DNA of 40,299 nucleotides, taken from NCBI RefSeq assembly GCF_002837145.1, contig NZ_NWMV01000005.1:1-40299 (forward strand), given 5' to 3'. Of the stretch, positions 32,243 through 39,928 are shown piece by piece. Within the stretch, counting starts at the first letter, position 1, and every line of letters starts with the position of its first letter. The notes under the pieces were generated by a model that was not told the DNA's origin, did no database searches, and saw only the letters and a list, made by a program, of their open reading frames with translations. Both the position numbers and the translations under genes were made by a program. This DNA comes from Macromonas nakdongensis (GTDB lineage Bacteria > Pseudomonadota > Gammaproteobacteria > Burkholderiales > Burkholderiaceae_C).

Positions 32243-33826
32243 TCAGGCGGTCAGCGCCTCGGTCACCGCGGCCGGCGTGCGGATCAGGTAGTCGAAGGCG
32301 CTCAAGGCGGCCTTGGCACCCTCGCCCGCGGCGATCACGATCTGCTTGTACGGCACCGTGGTGCAGTCGCCCGCGGCGAACACGCCCGGCACGTTGGTGT
32401 GGCCCTTGGCGTCCACCACGATTTCGCCAAAACGGCTCAACTCCACCGTGCCCTGGAGCCACTCGGTGTTGGGCACCAGGCCGATCTGCACGAAGATGCC
32501 TTCCAGCGCCACGTGGTGCTCGACGCCGCTGACGCGGTCCTTGTAGCGGATGCCATTGACCTTGCTGCCGTCGCCGGTGATTTCGGTGGTCTGCGCGTTG
32601 ACGTGGACGGTGACGTTGGGCAGGCTCTTGAGCTTGCTCACCAGCACCGCGTCGGCCTTGAGCTGGTCGGCGAACTCGATCAGGGTCACGTGCTCGACGA
32701 TGCCGGCCAGGTCGATCGCCGCTTCCACACCCGAGTTGCCCCCGCCGATGACCGCCGTGCGCTTGCCCTTGAACAGCGGACCGTCGCAGTGCGGGCAGTA
32801 GGCCACGCCCTTGTTCTTGTATTCCTGCTCGCCCGGCACGTTGACGTTGCGCCAGCGCGCGCCGGTGGACAACACCACGGTGCGCGACTTGAGCACACCG
32901 CCGTTGGCCAGGTGCACCTCCACCAGACCGCCGGCCTGCGCGGCCGGCACGATCTTCGCGGCCTGCTGCAGGTTCATGATGTCCACCTCGTAGTGGCGCA
33001 CCTGGGCTTCGAGCGCGGCGGCAAACTTCGGGCCGTCGGTTTCCAGCACGGAAATGTAGTTCTCGATGGCCATGGTGTCGTTCACCTGGCCGCCGAAACG
33101 CTCGGCCACCACGCCGGTGCGGATGCCCTTGCGCGCGGCGTAGACGGCGGCCGCGGCACCGGCGGGGCCACCGCCGACCATCAGCACGTCGAACGCGTCT
33201 TTGGCGCTCAGTTTGGCGGCCTCTTTCTCGGCCGATGTCGTGTCCAGCTTGGCCACGATTTCCTCGATCAGCATGCGGCCCGAGCCGAACACCTGGCCGT
33301 TCAGGTACACCATGGGCACGGCCATCACTTCGCGCTCGGTCACCTCCTGCTGGTACAGCGCGCCGTCGATCACCACCGTCTTGACCCGGGGGTTGAGCAC
33401 GGCCATCAGGCTCAGCGCCTGCACCACGTCCGGGCAGTTGTGGCAGCTCAGGGACATGTAGACCTCGAAGTGGTAGTCGCCGTCCAGGGCCTGGATCTGC
33501 TCGATCACCTCGGGCTCGACCTTGGGCGGGTGGCCACCGGTCCACAGCAGCGCCAACACCAGCGAGGTGAACTCGTGGCCCAGCGGAATGGCGGCAAAGC
33601 GCAGGCTCATGTCGGTGCCCAGGCGCTGCAGGCTGAACGAGGGCTTGCGCGCGTCCTGGCCGTCGGTGCGCACCGTGATCTTGTCGGACAGGCCGCCAAT
33701 GGTCTCCAGCAGCGCCTTCATTTCCTGGGCGCTGGCCGAATCGTCCAGCGAGGCCACCAGCTCGAAGGGCTGGGTCACGCGCTCCAGGTAGGCTTGCAAT
33801 TGGGCTTTGAGGGTGTCGTCGAGCAT
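32243..33826 (-). CDS. ahpF: Alkyl hydroperoxide reductase subunit F
   Basis: 527 residues from ATG 33826, chosen because AAGGA lies 7 bp upstream and [11 protein letters not shown] is the family start. AhpF passes electrons from NADH through FAD and two disulfides to AhpC. The N-terminal thioredoxin-like region has the redox pair Cys128-His-Asn-Cys131 ([13 protein letters not shown]). The TrxR-like part has an FAD motif ([18 protein letters not shown], 218-235), the active pair Cys344-Pro-His-Cys347 ([10 protein letters not shown]) and a second dinucleotide motif ([12 protein letters not shown]). The C-terminal [22 protein letters not shown] binds FAD. It is downstream of ahpC on the same strand, but a strong terminator separates them and it has its own promoter. 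Confidence 0.97.
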   Translation of the reverse strand: MLDDTLKAQLQAYLERVTQPFELVASLDDSASAQEMKALLETIGGLSDKITVRTDGQDARKPSFSLQRLGTDMSLRFAAIPLGHEFTSLVLALLWTGGHPPKVEPEVIEQIQALDGDYHFEVYMSLSCHNCPDVVQALSLMAVLNPRVKTVVIDGALYQQEVTEREVMAVPMVYLNGQVFGSGRMLIEEIVAKLDTTSAEKEAAKLSAKDAFDVLMVGGGPAGAAAAVYAARKGIRTGVVAERFGGQVNDTMAIENYISVLETDGPKFAAALEAQVRHYEVDIMNLQQAAKIVPAAQAGGLVEVHLANGGVLKSRTVVLSTGARWRNVNVPGEQEYKNKGVAYCPHCDGPLFKGKRTAVIGGGNSGVEAAIDLAGIVEHVTLIEFADQLKADAVLVSKLKSLPNVTVHVNAQTTEITGDGSKVNGIRYKDRVSGVEHHVALEGIFVQIGLVPNTEWLQGTVELSRFGEIVVDAKGHTNVPGVFAAGDCTTVPYKQIVIAAGEGAKAALSAFDYLIRTPAAVTEALTA

Positions 33827-33887
33827 GGGGCGTCCTTGTGGGGGTTGGAATTCGGCCAAGCGGTCCGAGGCTTGGTCCACACCGGTT

Positions 33888-33916
33888 ATTTTAGGTAACA
33901 ACTATTGATTCGCCAA
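33888..33916 (-). promoter_or_regulatory. ahpF promoter
   Basis: On the minus strand TTGGCG (33911-33916), a 17-bp spacer and TAAAAT (33888-33893). Transcription would start near 33881 with a leader of about 55 nt. The area 33885-33955 is conspicuously AT-rich for this genome and holds an inverted repeat (CTATTGAT at 33902-33909 with ATCAATAG at 33934-33941). Confidence 0.6.
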
Positions 33917-33931
33917 TTTGAATTTCAAAAG

Positions 33932-33952
33932 CTATCAATAGCCAAAATCGAT
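33932..33952 (-). promoter_or_regulatory. Operator-like element upstream of ahpF (OxyR candidate)
   Basis: On the minus strand the pattern ATCGAT-N5-CTATTNATAG, centred about 60 bp upstream of the predicted start. It includes an ATAG-N7-CTAT-like half-site (ATCG-N7-CTAT), the OxyR pattern. The same pattern occurs once more, upstream of ahpC. Confidence 0.5.
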
Positions 33953-33970
33953 CCAGCCGGTCGGTGGTCG

Positions 33971-34004
33971 AAAAAAAAGGGCGCCGCCACAGGCAGCACC
34001 CTTT
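33971..34004 (-). terminator. Intrinsic terminator after ahpC
   Basis: On the minus strand a 13-bp stem (AAAGGGTGCTGCC with GGCGGCGCCCTTT, two G-T pairs, loop TGT) runs into eight Ts (33971-33978). It separates ahpC from ahpF. Confidence 0.88.
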
Positions 34005-34040
34005 AATTTCCTGGCGGGCCGTTGCAAGAACGGCGCAGGA

Positions 34041-34604
34041 TCAGATCTTGCCGACCAGGTCCAGCGACGGAGCGATGGTCTTGGCGCCTTCGTTCCACTT
34101 GGCCGGGCACACCTGGCCGGGGTTGGCGGCGGTGTACTGAGCGGCTTTGAGCTTGCGCAGGGTTTCTTTCACGTCACGGGCGATTTCGTTGCTGTGCACT
34201 TCCATGGTCTTGATCACGCCGTCCGGGTTGATCACGAAGGTGCCGCGCAGGGCCAGGCCTTCCTCGGGGATGTGCACGCCGAAAGCGTTGGTCAGGGCGT
34301 GGGTCGGGTCGCCCACCAGCGGGAACTTGGCCTTGCCCACGGCGGGGGAGGTTTCGTGCCACACCTTGTGGCTGAAGTGGGTGTCGGTGGTGACGATGTA
34401 CACCTCGGCGCCGACTTTCTGGAATTCGGCGTAGTTGTCGGCGGCGTCTTCCACTTCGGTCGGGCAGTTGAAGGTGAAGGCGGCCGGCATGAAAATCAGC
34501 ACAGACCATTTGCCTTTCAGGCTTTGCTCGGTCACATCAATGAACTTGCCATTGTGGAAAGCCTGGGCTTTGAACGGCTGGACGGCGGTGTTGATCAGGG
34601 ACAT
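34041..34604 (-). CDS. ahpC: Alkyl hydroperoxide reductase subunit C (2-Cys peroxiredoxin)
   Basis: 187 residues from ATG 34604, with AAGGAAG upstream. AhpC reduces hydrogen peroxide and organic hydroperoxides. The peroxidatic Cys47 is in FMPAAFTFNCPTEVED, a variant of the usual FYPADFTFVCPTE motif with Met and Ala replacing the Tyr and Asp; from memory this variant is common in Burkholderiales. The resolving Cys is in PGQVCPAKW near the C-terminus. DTHFSHKVWHE and LRGTFVINPDG are typical. A 212-bp divergent region separates it from bfr. The -10 and palindromic element upstream suggest activator control. Confidence 0.97.
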   Translation of the reverse strand: MSLINTAVQPFKAQAFHNGKFIDVTEQSLKGKWSVLIFMPAAFTFNCPTEVEDAADNYAEFQKVGAEVYIVTTDTHFSHKVWHETSPAVGKAKFPLVGDPTHALTNAFGVHIPEEGLALRGTFVINPDGVIKTMEVHSNEIARDVKETLRKLKAAQYTAANPGQVCPAKWNEGAKTIAPSLDLVGKI

Positions 34605-34658
34605 GTCGCTTCCTTGTGGGTTGAGGTTGGGGATCGGTCGATCCGTGAAGACCCAAGA

Positions 34659-34664
34659 ATCATA
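34659..34664 (-). promoter_or_regulatory. ahpC -10 box
   Basis: On the minus strand TATGAT, with no good -35. The likely start is near 34652. The poor -35, overlapped by the palindromic element just upstream, fits an activator-dependent promoter. Confidence 0.5.
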
Positions 34665-34674
34665 GCCCAGGGCA

Positions 34675-34695
34675 ATCGATATTATCTATTAATAG
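34675..34695 (+). promoter_or_regulatory. Operator-like element upstream of ahpC (OxyR candidate)
   Basis: ATCGAT-N5-CTATTNATAG, here on the plus strand, with the CTATTAATAG core at 34686-34695 centred near -38 relative to the predicted ahpC start. It matches the ahpF element at all 15 defined positions. Confidence 0.55.
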
Positions 34696-34777
34696 TTTCA
34701 ATCCACCCCATAGTTTTTGGTGTGCCGGCCCGACACCGAACCGACACACGGCCCCCGTGGGCGAGGCCCCAAAGGAC

Positions 34778-34783
34778 TACACT
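34778..34783 (+). promoter_or_regulatory. bfr -10 box
   Basis: TACACT with a start near 34790 and a leader of about 27 nt before ATG 34817; AGGAG at 34807-34811 is the ribosome binding site. No Fur-like box is apparent here. Confidence 0.4.
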
Positions 34784-34816
34784 GTGCACCACCGCCGACA
34801 CCAGACAGGAGCCCCC

Positions 34817-35293
34817 ATGAAAGGCGACGCACAAGTCATCTTCCACCTGCAAGCGCAGCTCAAGAACGAACTCACCGCCATCAACCAGTACTTCGTGCAT
34901 TACCGCATGCTCAAGCACTGGGGCCTGGACAAGCTGGCCAAGAAGGAATACGAGGAATCCATCGGCGAGATGAAGCACGCCGACTGGCTGATGGACCGCA
35001 TCTTCATGCTCGACGGCCTGCCCAACCTGCAGGACCTGGGCAAGATCAGCATCGGCGAGGACGTGCCCGAAATGCTCGGCAGCGACCTGGCGCTGGAACG
35101 CGGGGCCCAGGCCACCATCAAGGAAGGCGTGGCCCACTGCGAAGCCGCGCGCGATTACGTCTCGCGCGACCTGCTGCTGAAGATTCTGGACGACACCGAG
35201 GAGCACATCGACTTCCTGGAAACCCAGCTGGAACTGATCGACAAAGTGGGCCTGCAGAACTACCAGCAGAGCATCATGGGCGAGATCGGGTGA
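34817..35293 (+). CDS. bfr: Bacterioferritin
   Basis: 158 residues from ATG 34817, starting MKGDAQVIFHLQAQLKNELTAINQYF. Bacterioferritin stores iron as a ferric mineral in a 24-subunit shell. The ferroxidase ligands Glu18, Glu51, His54, Glu94 and His130 and the haem ligand Met52 (GEMKHADW) are present by alignment with E. coli Bfr. The position of Glu127 is Thr in DDTEEHID, so one bridging carboxylate is replaced or shifted to a neighbouring Glu. GLPNLQDLGKISIGEDVPEML is typical. Its stop is followed by a terminator, then by the bfd gene, which encodes the electron donor that mobilises its iron. Confidence 0.96.
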   Translation: MKGDAQVIFHLQAQLKNELTAINQYFVHYRMLKHWGLDKLAKKEYEESIGEMKHADWLMDRIFMLDGLPNLQDLGKISIGEDVPEMLGSDLALERGAQATIKEGVAHCEAARDYVSRDLLLKILDDTEEHIDFLETQLELIDKVGLQNYQQSIMGEIG

Positions 35294-35315
35294 GCGGCCG
35301 ACCCCACGGCACCCA

Positions 35316-35338
35316 GGGCGCTGCGGCGCCCCTTTTTT
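35316..35338 (+). terminator. Intrinsic terminator after bfr
   Basis: GGGCGC (35316-35321), loop TGCG, GCGCCC (35326-35331), then C and six Ts (35333-35338). Confidence 0.82.
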
Positions 35339-35347
35339 GCGCCCCGC

Positions 35348-35378
35348 TTGACCAGTCAAATGCAAATCATTATCATGC
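35348..35378 (+). promoter_or_regulatory. bfd promoter with overlapping Fur box
   Basis: TTGACC (35348-35353), 17-bp spacer, TATCAT (35371-35376): each matches its consensus hexamer at 5 of 6 positions. The 19-mer at 35356-35374 matches the classical E. coli Fur consensus at 14 of 19 positions, with a perfect right half AATCATTATC, and covers the spacer and -10. Fur with iron would repress. Confidence 0.75.
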
Positions 35379-35402
35379 GCGCATGCTTTCAGGAGATTTG
35401 CC

Positions 35403-35618
35403 GTGATCGTGTGCGTGTGCCACCGCGTGAGTGACAAGACCATTGCCCGCAGCGCCCAGCAGGGGGCTGGGTTTGACGACATCCAACTGGAACACGGCGT
35501 GGCCACCCAATGCGGCAAATGCGAGGGCGCGGCCCGCCAGATCTGGAGCGAATGCCGCCTGAGCGGGCGGCTGGCGCACCTGGTGCACAGCACCACCGGC
35601 GCACACAACGCGGCCTGA
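35403..35618 (+). CDS. bfd: Bacterioferritin-associated ferredoxin
   Basis: 71 residues from GTG 35403 with AGGAG at 35391-35395. Bfd carries a [2Fe-2S] cluster and delivers electrons to bacterioferritin to release stored iron. The four cluster cysteines are Cys4, Cys6, Cys37 and Cys40 (MIVCVCHRVSDKTI; VATQCGKCEGAARQI), in the Bfd pattern CxC-N30-CxxC. It has its own Fur-boxed promoter and its own terminator, so it is induced under low iron independently of bfr. This is the expected logic for iron mobilisation. Confidence 0.96.
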   Translation: MIVCVCHRVSDKTIARSAQQGAGFDDIQLEHGVATQCGKCEGAARQIWSECRLSGRLAHLVHSTTGAHNAA

Positions 35619-35629
35619 TCCCCCACCCC

Positions 35630-35651
35630 ACCGGCCCAGCCGGTTTTTTTT
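35630..35651 (+). terminator. Intrinsic terminator after bfd
   Basis: ACCGGC (35630-35635), loop CCA, GCCGGT (35639-35644), then a run of eight Ts (35644-35651). Confidence 0.87.
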
Positions 35652-35665
35652 CGTCCCGGCTCTTT

Positions 35666-35702
35666 ATGCAAACGCGAATTGTTTGCATTTGCTATACAAT
35701 TC
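35666..35702 (+). promoter_or_regulatory. Receptor-gene control region: Fur-like box, -10 and inverted repeats
   Basis: A Fur-like 20-mer at 35671-35690 contains GCGAAT and CATTT half-sites. ATGCAAAC (35666-35673) and GTTTGCAT (35681-35688) form a perfect 8-bp inverted repeat, and GAATTGT/ACAATTC (35676-35682, 35696-35702) a 7-bp one. TATACAAT at 35693-35700 is the probable -10. The overlap of box and promoter fits iron repression. Confidence 0.6.
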
Positions 35703-35769
35703 TTTGCACCAGCCAGCCAGCACGCACCCTGCCGTGGTCAGCCAGCCAACAACCTTTCATCCGCTGACC

Positions 35770-38046
35770 ATGACCACGCAAGCACACCGCCCGGACGCCC
35801 CCCAGCAGGCCGACCCCTACGCCACCTCTGCCCCCTTGCCGGCCAAGGCCGCCCTGCTGCCGCTGGGCGCCATGCTGCTGGCCAGCTCGCTCTCGGCCCT
35901 GGCACAGAGCGCCCCCACGGCCGAAGCCACCCTGTCCACCGTGACGGTGAAAGAGCAGGCCGACCCCGAAGAAATCAAGGCCAAGAACACCCTGCGCGCC
36001 ACCGAATCCACCATCGGCAAAGGCAAGCAGGCGCTGCGGGACATCCCCCAAACCGTCACGGTGATGACCGAAAAGCTGCTGGACGACCGCAACCTGGACG
36101 ATTTCCGCGAAGTGCTGAAAACCACCTCGGGCGTCACTTTTCAGGCGGGAGAAACCGGTGAAGAAGATGTGCGGCTGCGCGGCTTTTCGCTGGGCCAGGC
36201 CGGCGACATTTACGTGGACGGCATGCGCGACGCCCCGTTGATCGAGCGGGACACCTTCAACCTCGACCGGGTGGAGGTGCTCAAAGGCTCGGCCTCCATG
36301 CTGTTCGGCAAAGGTTCGACCGGTGGGGTGGTGAACCAGGTGAGCAAGCAACCCTTCCTCATGGACCAGCACGAGGCGGAACTCACCCTCGGTTCTGGCC
36401 AGGAAAAGCGCGTGACCGGTGATTTCAACCTCCAAACCGGCGACGATGCCGCCCTGCGCGTCAACGCCATGGTCCACGACGCCGACAACCACGGCGCCAC
36501 GGTCAACAAAAAAGGCCTCGCCACGGCCTACCGCTGGGGCATCGGGCTGAAGGACGAATTCTCGGTGGGCCTGTATCACCTGGAAACCGATGGAACGCCG
36601 TTGTACAACCACCCCTGGTTCACCAGCAACGGTGAAATCGTGCCGACCCTGCCCGCCCAAAACTACTATGGCTTGGCCAGCGACTATCTGAAAACCCAAA
36701 GCACCTACGCCACGTTCAGCCACACCCACCGCTTTGACCACGACACGGCACTGAAAACCACCGTGCGCCATGGCAGCTACGAACGGGACCTGGTGGCCAG
36801 CGTGGTGCGGTTTGGCCAGACCAACGGGGCCGCCACCAGCCTGTCCAACCCGTACAACGACAGCACCCCCATCACACGCACCCCGAAGGGACGCATTGGC
36901 TTCAGCGACCTGACCCAGGTTCAAAGCGACTTCAGCACCCAATTTGAAGCAGCCGGTTTCAAACACAGCCTGATCACGGGTGTGGACCTGAGCATGGAGG
37001 ACGCTCAACGCAACCAGAGCTACGCAGAAGCGGCCAGCGGCCTGAGCACCACCGTGGGTACGCCCAACGACGGCGCCGTCAACCCCAATGGGCGGGCTGC
37101 GCTGACCCTCAACACGTTCAAGGCACAAAACCTGGGCGTGTACGCCCAGGACACCGTGAGCCTGAACGAGGCACTCAAACTGGTCGCCGGTTTGCGCCTG
37201 GACCACTTCAAGGGCTCGTACGACGCGCCAGCCAACGGCAGCAATCCGGAAGCCCATTTCGAAATCAGCGACACCCTGCTCAGCCCGCGTTTCGGCGTGC
37301 TGTACCAGCCCGACGAAAACCAGTCTTACTACGCCTCGGTGGGCACGTCGTACAACACCTCCGGGGACACTTACCAGTTTGCCCTGGGCGCCTTCGTGCC
37401 CAACGCCACCACCGGCGCCATTTCCACCAACCAGCGCATCGCCAACACCCCCCCAGAAAAGAGCCGCAATTTCGAGATCGGCGGCAAGTTCGAGCTGTTT
37501 GACAAGAAGGCCTCGCTGGGCGTGGCCCTGTTCCATTCGGAAAAATACAACGAACGCAACACCGACGAGCCGACGGCAGACTCCTACCTGCTGTCGGGCA
37601 AGCGCCACGCCACCGGCATGGAGTTCAACTTCGCCGGCCGCCTGACGCCCAAGTGGGAAATCTTCTACAACCACACCTGGATTCCCACCGCCAAGATCGA
37701 CAACGGCACCACCACCGGCAACGCCCAACGCGAGGGCGACCGCCCTGCCCTGACCCCCAAACACAGCGCCAGCCTGTGGACCACCTACCGCGTGGCGCCG
37801 ATGTGGCGCCTGGGCCTGGGCCTGAACTACCGCGGCGAGCAAAGCCCCGAAGGCAACCGCACCCTGGTGGCCAAGGCGTTCACCACCGTGGACGCCATGG
37901 TCGAATACACCGTGAACGAGAAGACCAGCGTGAAATTCAACGTCACCAACCTGACCGACGAACTCTACGCCGACTCGCTCTACCGCGGTTTCTATGCGCC
38001 TGGTGCCGCCCGCGCCATCCAGGTGAGTCTGAAGCACCTGTTCTGA
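35770..38046 (+). CDS. TonB-dependent siderophore receptor (Fiu-like)
   Basis: 758 residues from ATG 35770; upstream in-frame codons lie inside the promoter. The N-terminus is long before the signal segment ([24 protein letters not shown]), a feature of Fiu-type receptors. The TonB-box-like LSTVTVKE and the plug domain follow ([60 protein letters not shown]). The barrel ends LKHLF with the terminal Phe needed for outer-membrane insertion. Catecholate siderophores are the likely ligands from similarity to Fiu and the neighbouring PiuC gene. No ribosome binding site is obvious. The PKHD gene starts 8 bp after its stop, so they form an operon. Confidence 0.93.
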   Translation: MTTQAHRPDAPQQADPYATSAPLPAKAALLPLGAMLLASSLSALAQSAPTAEATLSTVTVKEQADPEEIKAKNTLRATESTIGKGKQALRDIPQTVTVMTEKLLDDRNLDDFREVLKTTSGVTFQAGETGEEDVRLRGFSLGQAGDIYVDGMRDAPLIERDTFNLDRVEVLKGSASMLFGKGSTGGVVNQVSKQPFLMDQHEAELTLGSGQEKRVTGDFNLQTGDDAALRVNAMVHDADNHGATVNKKGLATAYRWGIGLKDEFSVGLYHLETDGTPLYNHPWFTSNGEIVPTLPAQNYYGLASDYLKTQSTYATFSHTHRFDHDTALKTTVRHGSYERDLVASVVRFGQTNGAATSLSNPYNDSTPITRTPKGRIGFSDLTQVQSDFSTQFEAAGFKHSLITGVDLSMEDAQRNQSYAEAASGLSTTVGTPNDGAVNPNGRAALTLNTFKAQNLGVYAQDTVSLNEALKLVAGLRLDHFKGSYDAPANGSNPEAHFEISDTLLSPRFGVLYQPDENQSYYASVGTSYNTSGDTYQFALGAFVPNATTGAISTNQRIANTPPEKSRNFEIGGKFELFDKKASLGVALFHSEKYNERNTDEPTADSYLLSGKRHATGMEFNFAGRLTPKWEIFYNHTWIPTAKIDNGTTTGNAQREGDRPALTPKHSASLWTTYRVAPMWRLGLGLNYRGEQSPEGNRTLVAKAFTTVDAMVEYTVNEKTSVKFNVTNLTDELYADSLYRGFYAPGAARAIQVSLKHLF

Positions 38047-38054
38047 GCCACCCC

Positions 38055-38741
38055 ATGCTGCTGCAACTGCCCCAGATCCTGAGCCAAGAAGACGTTCGCA
38101 CCCTGCGCGAACACCTGGCCGACGAAGCCTGGTGGATCGACGGCCGCACCAGCGCAGGCGTGCAGGCGATGGAAGTCAAGCGCAACGAACAGTTGAAGCA
38201 AGACCACCCCATGGCGCATCGGCTTCAAGCCCAGGTGCTGGCGGCGGTGCAACGCAGCCCCTTGTTTTTCTCGGCGGCGCTGCCGCGCCGCGTCTACAAC
38301 CCCCTGTTCAACCGCTACCGGCCCGAGCACCCCACCTACGGCGCCCACATCGACGGCGCCATCCTGCATTCCCAACGCACCCAGGAATGGGTGCGCACCG
38401 ACCTGTCCTGCACCCTGTTCCTCTCGGACCCCGAGGAGTACGACGGTGGCGAACTGGTCGTCCACGACACCTACGGTGTGCAACGCGTCAAACTGGCCGC
38501 CGGCGACGCGGTGCTCTACCCCGGCACCAGCCTGCACGAGGTCACGCCCGTCACCCGCGGTGTCCGCCTCGCGTCCTTTTTCTGGATCGAGAGCATGGTG
38601 CGCAGCGACGAGCAGCGCCGCCTGCTGTTCGACCTGGACATGAACCTGCTGAAACTGCGCGAACGCCACGGCGAAACCGCCGAAACCACGGCGCTGACCG
38701 GCGTGTACCACAACCTGCTGCGCCAATGGGCGTCCACCTGA
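38055..38741 (+). CDS. piuC: PKHD-type Fe(II)/2-oxoglutarate dioxygenase (PiuC/YbiX-like)
   Basis: 228 residues from ATG 38055. The protein matches the PiuC/YbiX family: [21 protein letters not shown] at the start, the HxD pair His98 and Asp100 ([10 protein letters not shown]), the distal ligand His161 ([10 protein letters not shown]) with downstream Arg for 2-oxoglutarate, and [12 protein letters not shown] before the iron site. The physiological substrate is not established. The gene is regularly next to siderophore receptors (piuA-piuC, fiu-ybiX). It follows the receptor by 8 bp and its TGA overlaps the next ATG by one base (TGATG). Confidence 0.93.
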   Translation: MLLQLPQILSQEDVRTLREHLADEAWWIDGRTSAGVQAMEVKRNEQLKQDHPMAHRLQAQVLAAVQRSPLFFSAALPRRVYNPLFNRYRPEHPTYGAHIDGAILHSQRTQEWVRTDLSCTLFLSDPEEYDGGELVVHDTYGVQRVKLAAGDAVLYPGTSLHEVTPVTRGVRLASFFWIESMVRSDEQRRLLFDLDMNLLKLRERHGETAETTALTGVYHNLLRQWAST

Positions 38742-39811
38742 TGCCCGACACGGCCCACCCCCCGGTCAACCTGGCCGACCACGAGGCCCTGGCCAGTGCT
38801 TGCGTGCCTCCGGCCGTGTGGGCCTACTGGTCCGGGGGCGCCGGCGACGAGCGCACCCTGTGCCACAACGCCGAAGCCTGGCAAGGCCTGGCACTGCACC
38901 CCCGGGTGCTGCGCCCAATCGGCGGGCTGGGCATGGAAACCCAGATGCTTCACCGCACGTGCCCCTCGCCGCTGCTGGTGGCCCCCATGGCCCGCCACGG
39001 CCTGGCGCACCCGGACGCCGAACATGCCACCGCCCTGGCCGCCTCGGCGCTGGGGGTCGGGCTGGTGTTGAGCATGCAGAGCCACACACCGCTGGAAGAC
39101 GTGGCCCGCGCCATGGACCCCGGGCCCACGCGCGGCCCGCTCTGGTTCCAGCTCTACCACCTGGGCGACCGCGCCTGGACGCTGGAACTGGCACACCGCG
39201 CCCAGGCCGCCGGCTACGAAGCCCTGGTGCTCACGGTGGACGCCCCCCTCCAGGGCGTGCGCGACCGCGAGCGGCGTGCCAACGTCGCCTCGCTGCCCCA
39301 GGGCCCGCAACCCCACTGGCCACCCAGCCCGCCCCCCGGCTCCACCGATCAACTGCTCGCCCAGGCCCCGACCTGGGACGACGTGCACTGGCTGCGCCAG
39401 CATTCGCCCCTGCCCCTGCTGCTCAAAGGGATCACCCACCCCGACGATGCGGCCCTGGCCCTCGACCTGGGCATCGATGGGCTGATCGTTTCCAACCACG
39501 GAGGCCGCGTGCTGGACACCATGCCTCCCACCGTACAACTGCTGCCGGCGGTGGTGGCCGCCGTTCAGGGCCGCTGCCCGGTGCTGGTGGACGGGGGCAT
39601 CCGTCGTGGCACCGACGTGTTCAAAGCCCTGGCCCTGGGCGCCGACGCGGTGCTGCTGGGCCGCCCCGTGCTCTGGGGCCTGGCCCATGCCGGGGCCCAT
39701 GGCGTGGCCCACGTGCTGCGCTTGCTGCTGGACGAGTTGTGGGCCACCATGGCACTGTGCGGCGTGGCCCGCACTGGCGACATCGGACCTGAATATTTGA
39801 GTCGCTCATAA
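38741..39811 (+). CDS. FMN-dependent alpha-hydroxy-acid oxidase/dehydrogenase
   Basis: 356 residues from ATG 38741, which shares its A with the PiuC stop (TGATG). An in-frame ATG at 38726 exists but the coupled start is preferred. All flavin and active-site positions of the glycolate-oxidase family are present: Tyr29 (WAYWSGGAGDE), Tyr139 (FQLYHLGDR), Asp167 (LTVDAPLQGVRDRERR), Lys229 (LLLKGI), His253 and Arg256 (SNHGGRVLD), and the phosphate loop DGGIRRGTDVFKALALGADAVLLGRP. It oxidises a 2-hydroxy acid to a 2-oxo acid; the substrate (lactate, glycolate, mandelate or siderophore-derived acid) is unknown. Coupling to a siderophore receptor and a 2-oxoglutarate dioxygenase suggests a role in processing iron chelators. 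Confidence 0.9.
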   Translation: MPDTAHPPVNLADHEALASACVPPAVWAYWSGGAGDERTLCHNAEAWQGLALHPRVLRPIGGLGMETQMLHRTCPSPLLVAPMARHGLAHPDAEHATALAASALGVGLVLSMQSHTPLEDVARAMDPGPTRGPLWFQLYHLGDRAWTLELAHRAQAAGYEALVLTVDAPLQGVRDRERRANVASLPQGPQPHWPPSPPPGSTDQLLAQAPTWDDVHWLRQHSPLPLLLKGITHPDDAALALDLGIDGLIVSNHGGRVLDTMPPTVQLLPAVVAAVQGRCPVLVDGGIRRGTDVFKALALGADAVLLGRPVLWGLAHAGAHGVAHVLRLLLDELWATMALCGVARTGDIGPEYLSRS

Positions 39812-39836
39812 AATACGAATCGTTCTTGTTTAGAAT
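39812..39836 (+). promoter_or_regulatory. Fur-like box and -10 of the tonB unit
   Basis: The 20-mer at 39812-39831 has the same layout as the boxes at bfd and the receptor (ACGAAT ... TTCTTGTTT). TAGAAT at 39831-39836 is a -10 candidate; no good -35 is visible. AAGAG at 39838-39842 is the ribosome binding site of the first ORF. Confidence 0.5.
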
Positions 39837-39850
39837 AAAGAGAATTCGTT

Positions 39851-39928
39851 ATGATGCCCATGTTGCTCGTCCTCCTTGGTGCCTGGGTGCTGGTGGTGAC
39901 CGCCGGCTGGTGGGTGCTGAAACCATGA
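39851..39928 (+). CDS. 25-residue membrane ORF upstream of tonB
   Basis: ATG 39851 encodes MMPMLLVLLGAWVLVVTAGW plus WVLKP, a single hydrophobic helix ending in a lysine. AAGAG lies about 8 bp upstream, and the stop TGA (39926-39928) overlaps the tonB ATG (39925-39927) in an ATGA arrangement. I know of no named family. It may be a small component or regulator of the TonB system, or a coupling peptide that drives tonB translation. The short length limits confidence, but the frame and overlap argue against chance. Confidence 0.55.
   Translation: MMPMLLVLLGAWVLVVTAGWWVLKP

Noticed and set aside
33921-33952. Possible copy of a dispersed repeat containing GCTATCAATAGC-like sequence, as I recall from Comamonadaceae genomes
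   Set aside because: Only fragments are present and no second full copy occurs in the window; the shared ahpC/ahpF pattern is better explained as an operator, though a genome scan would be needed to exclude a repeat.
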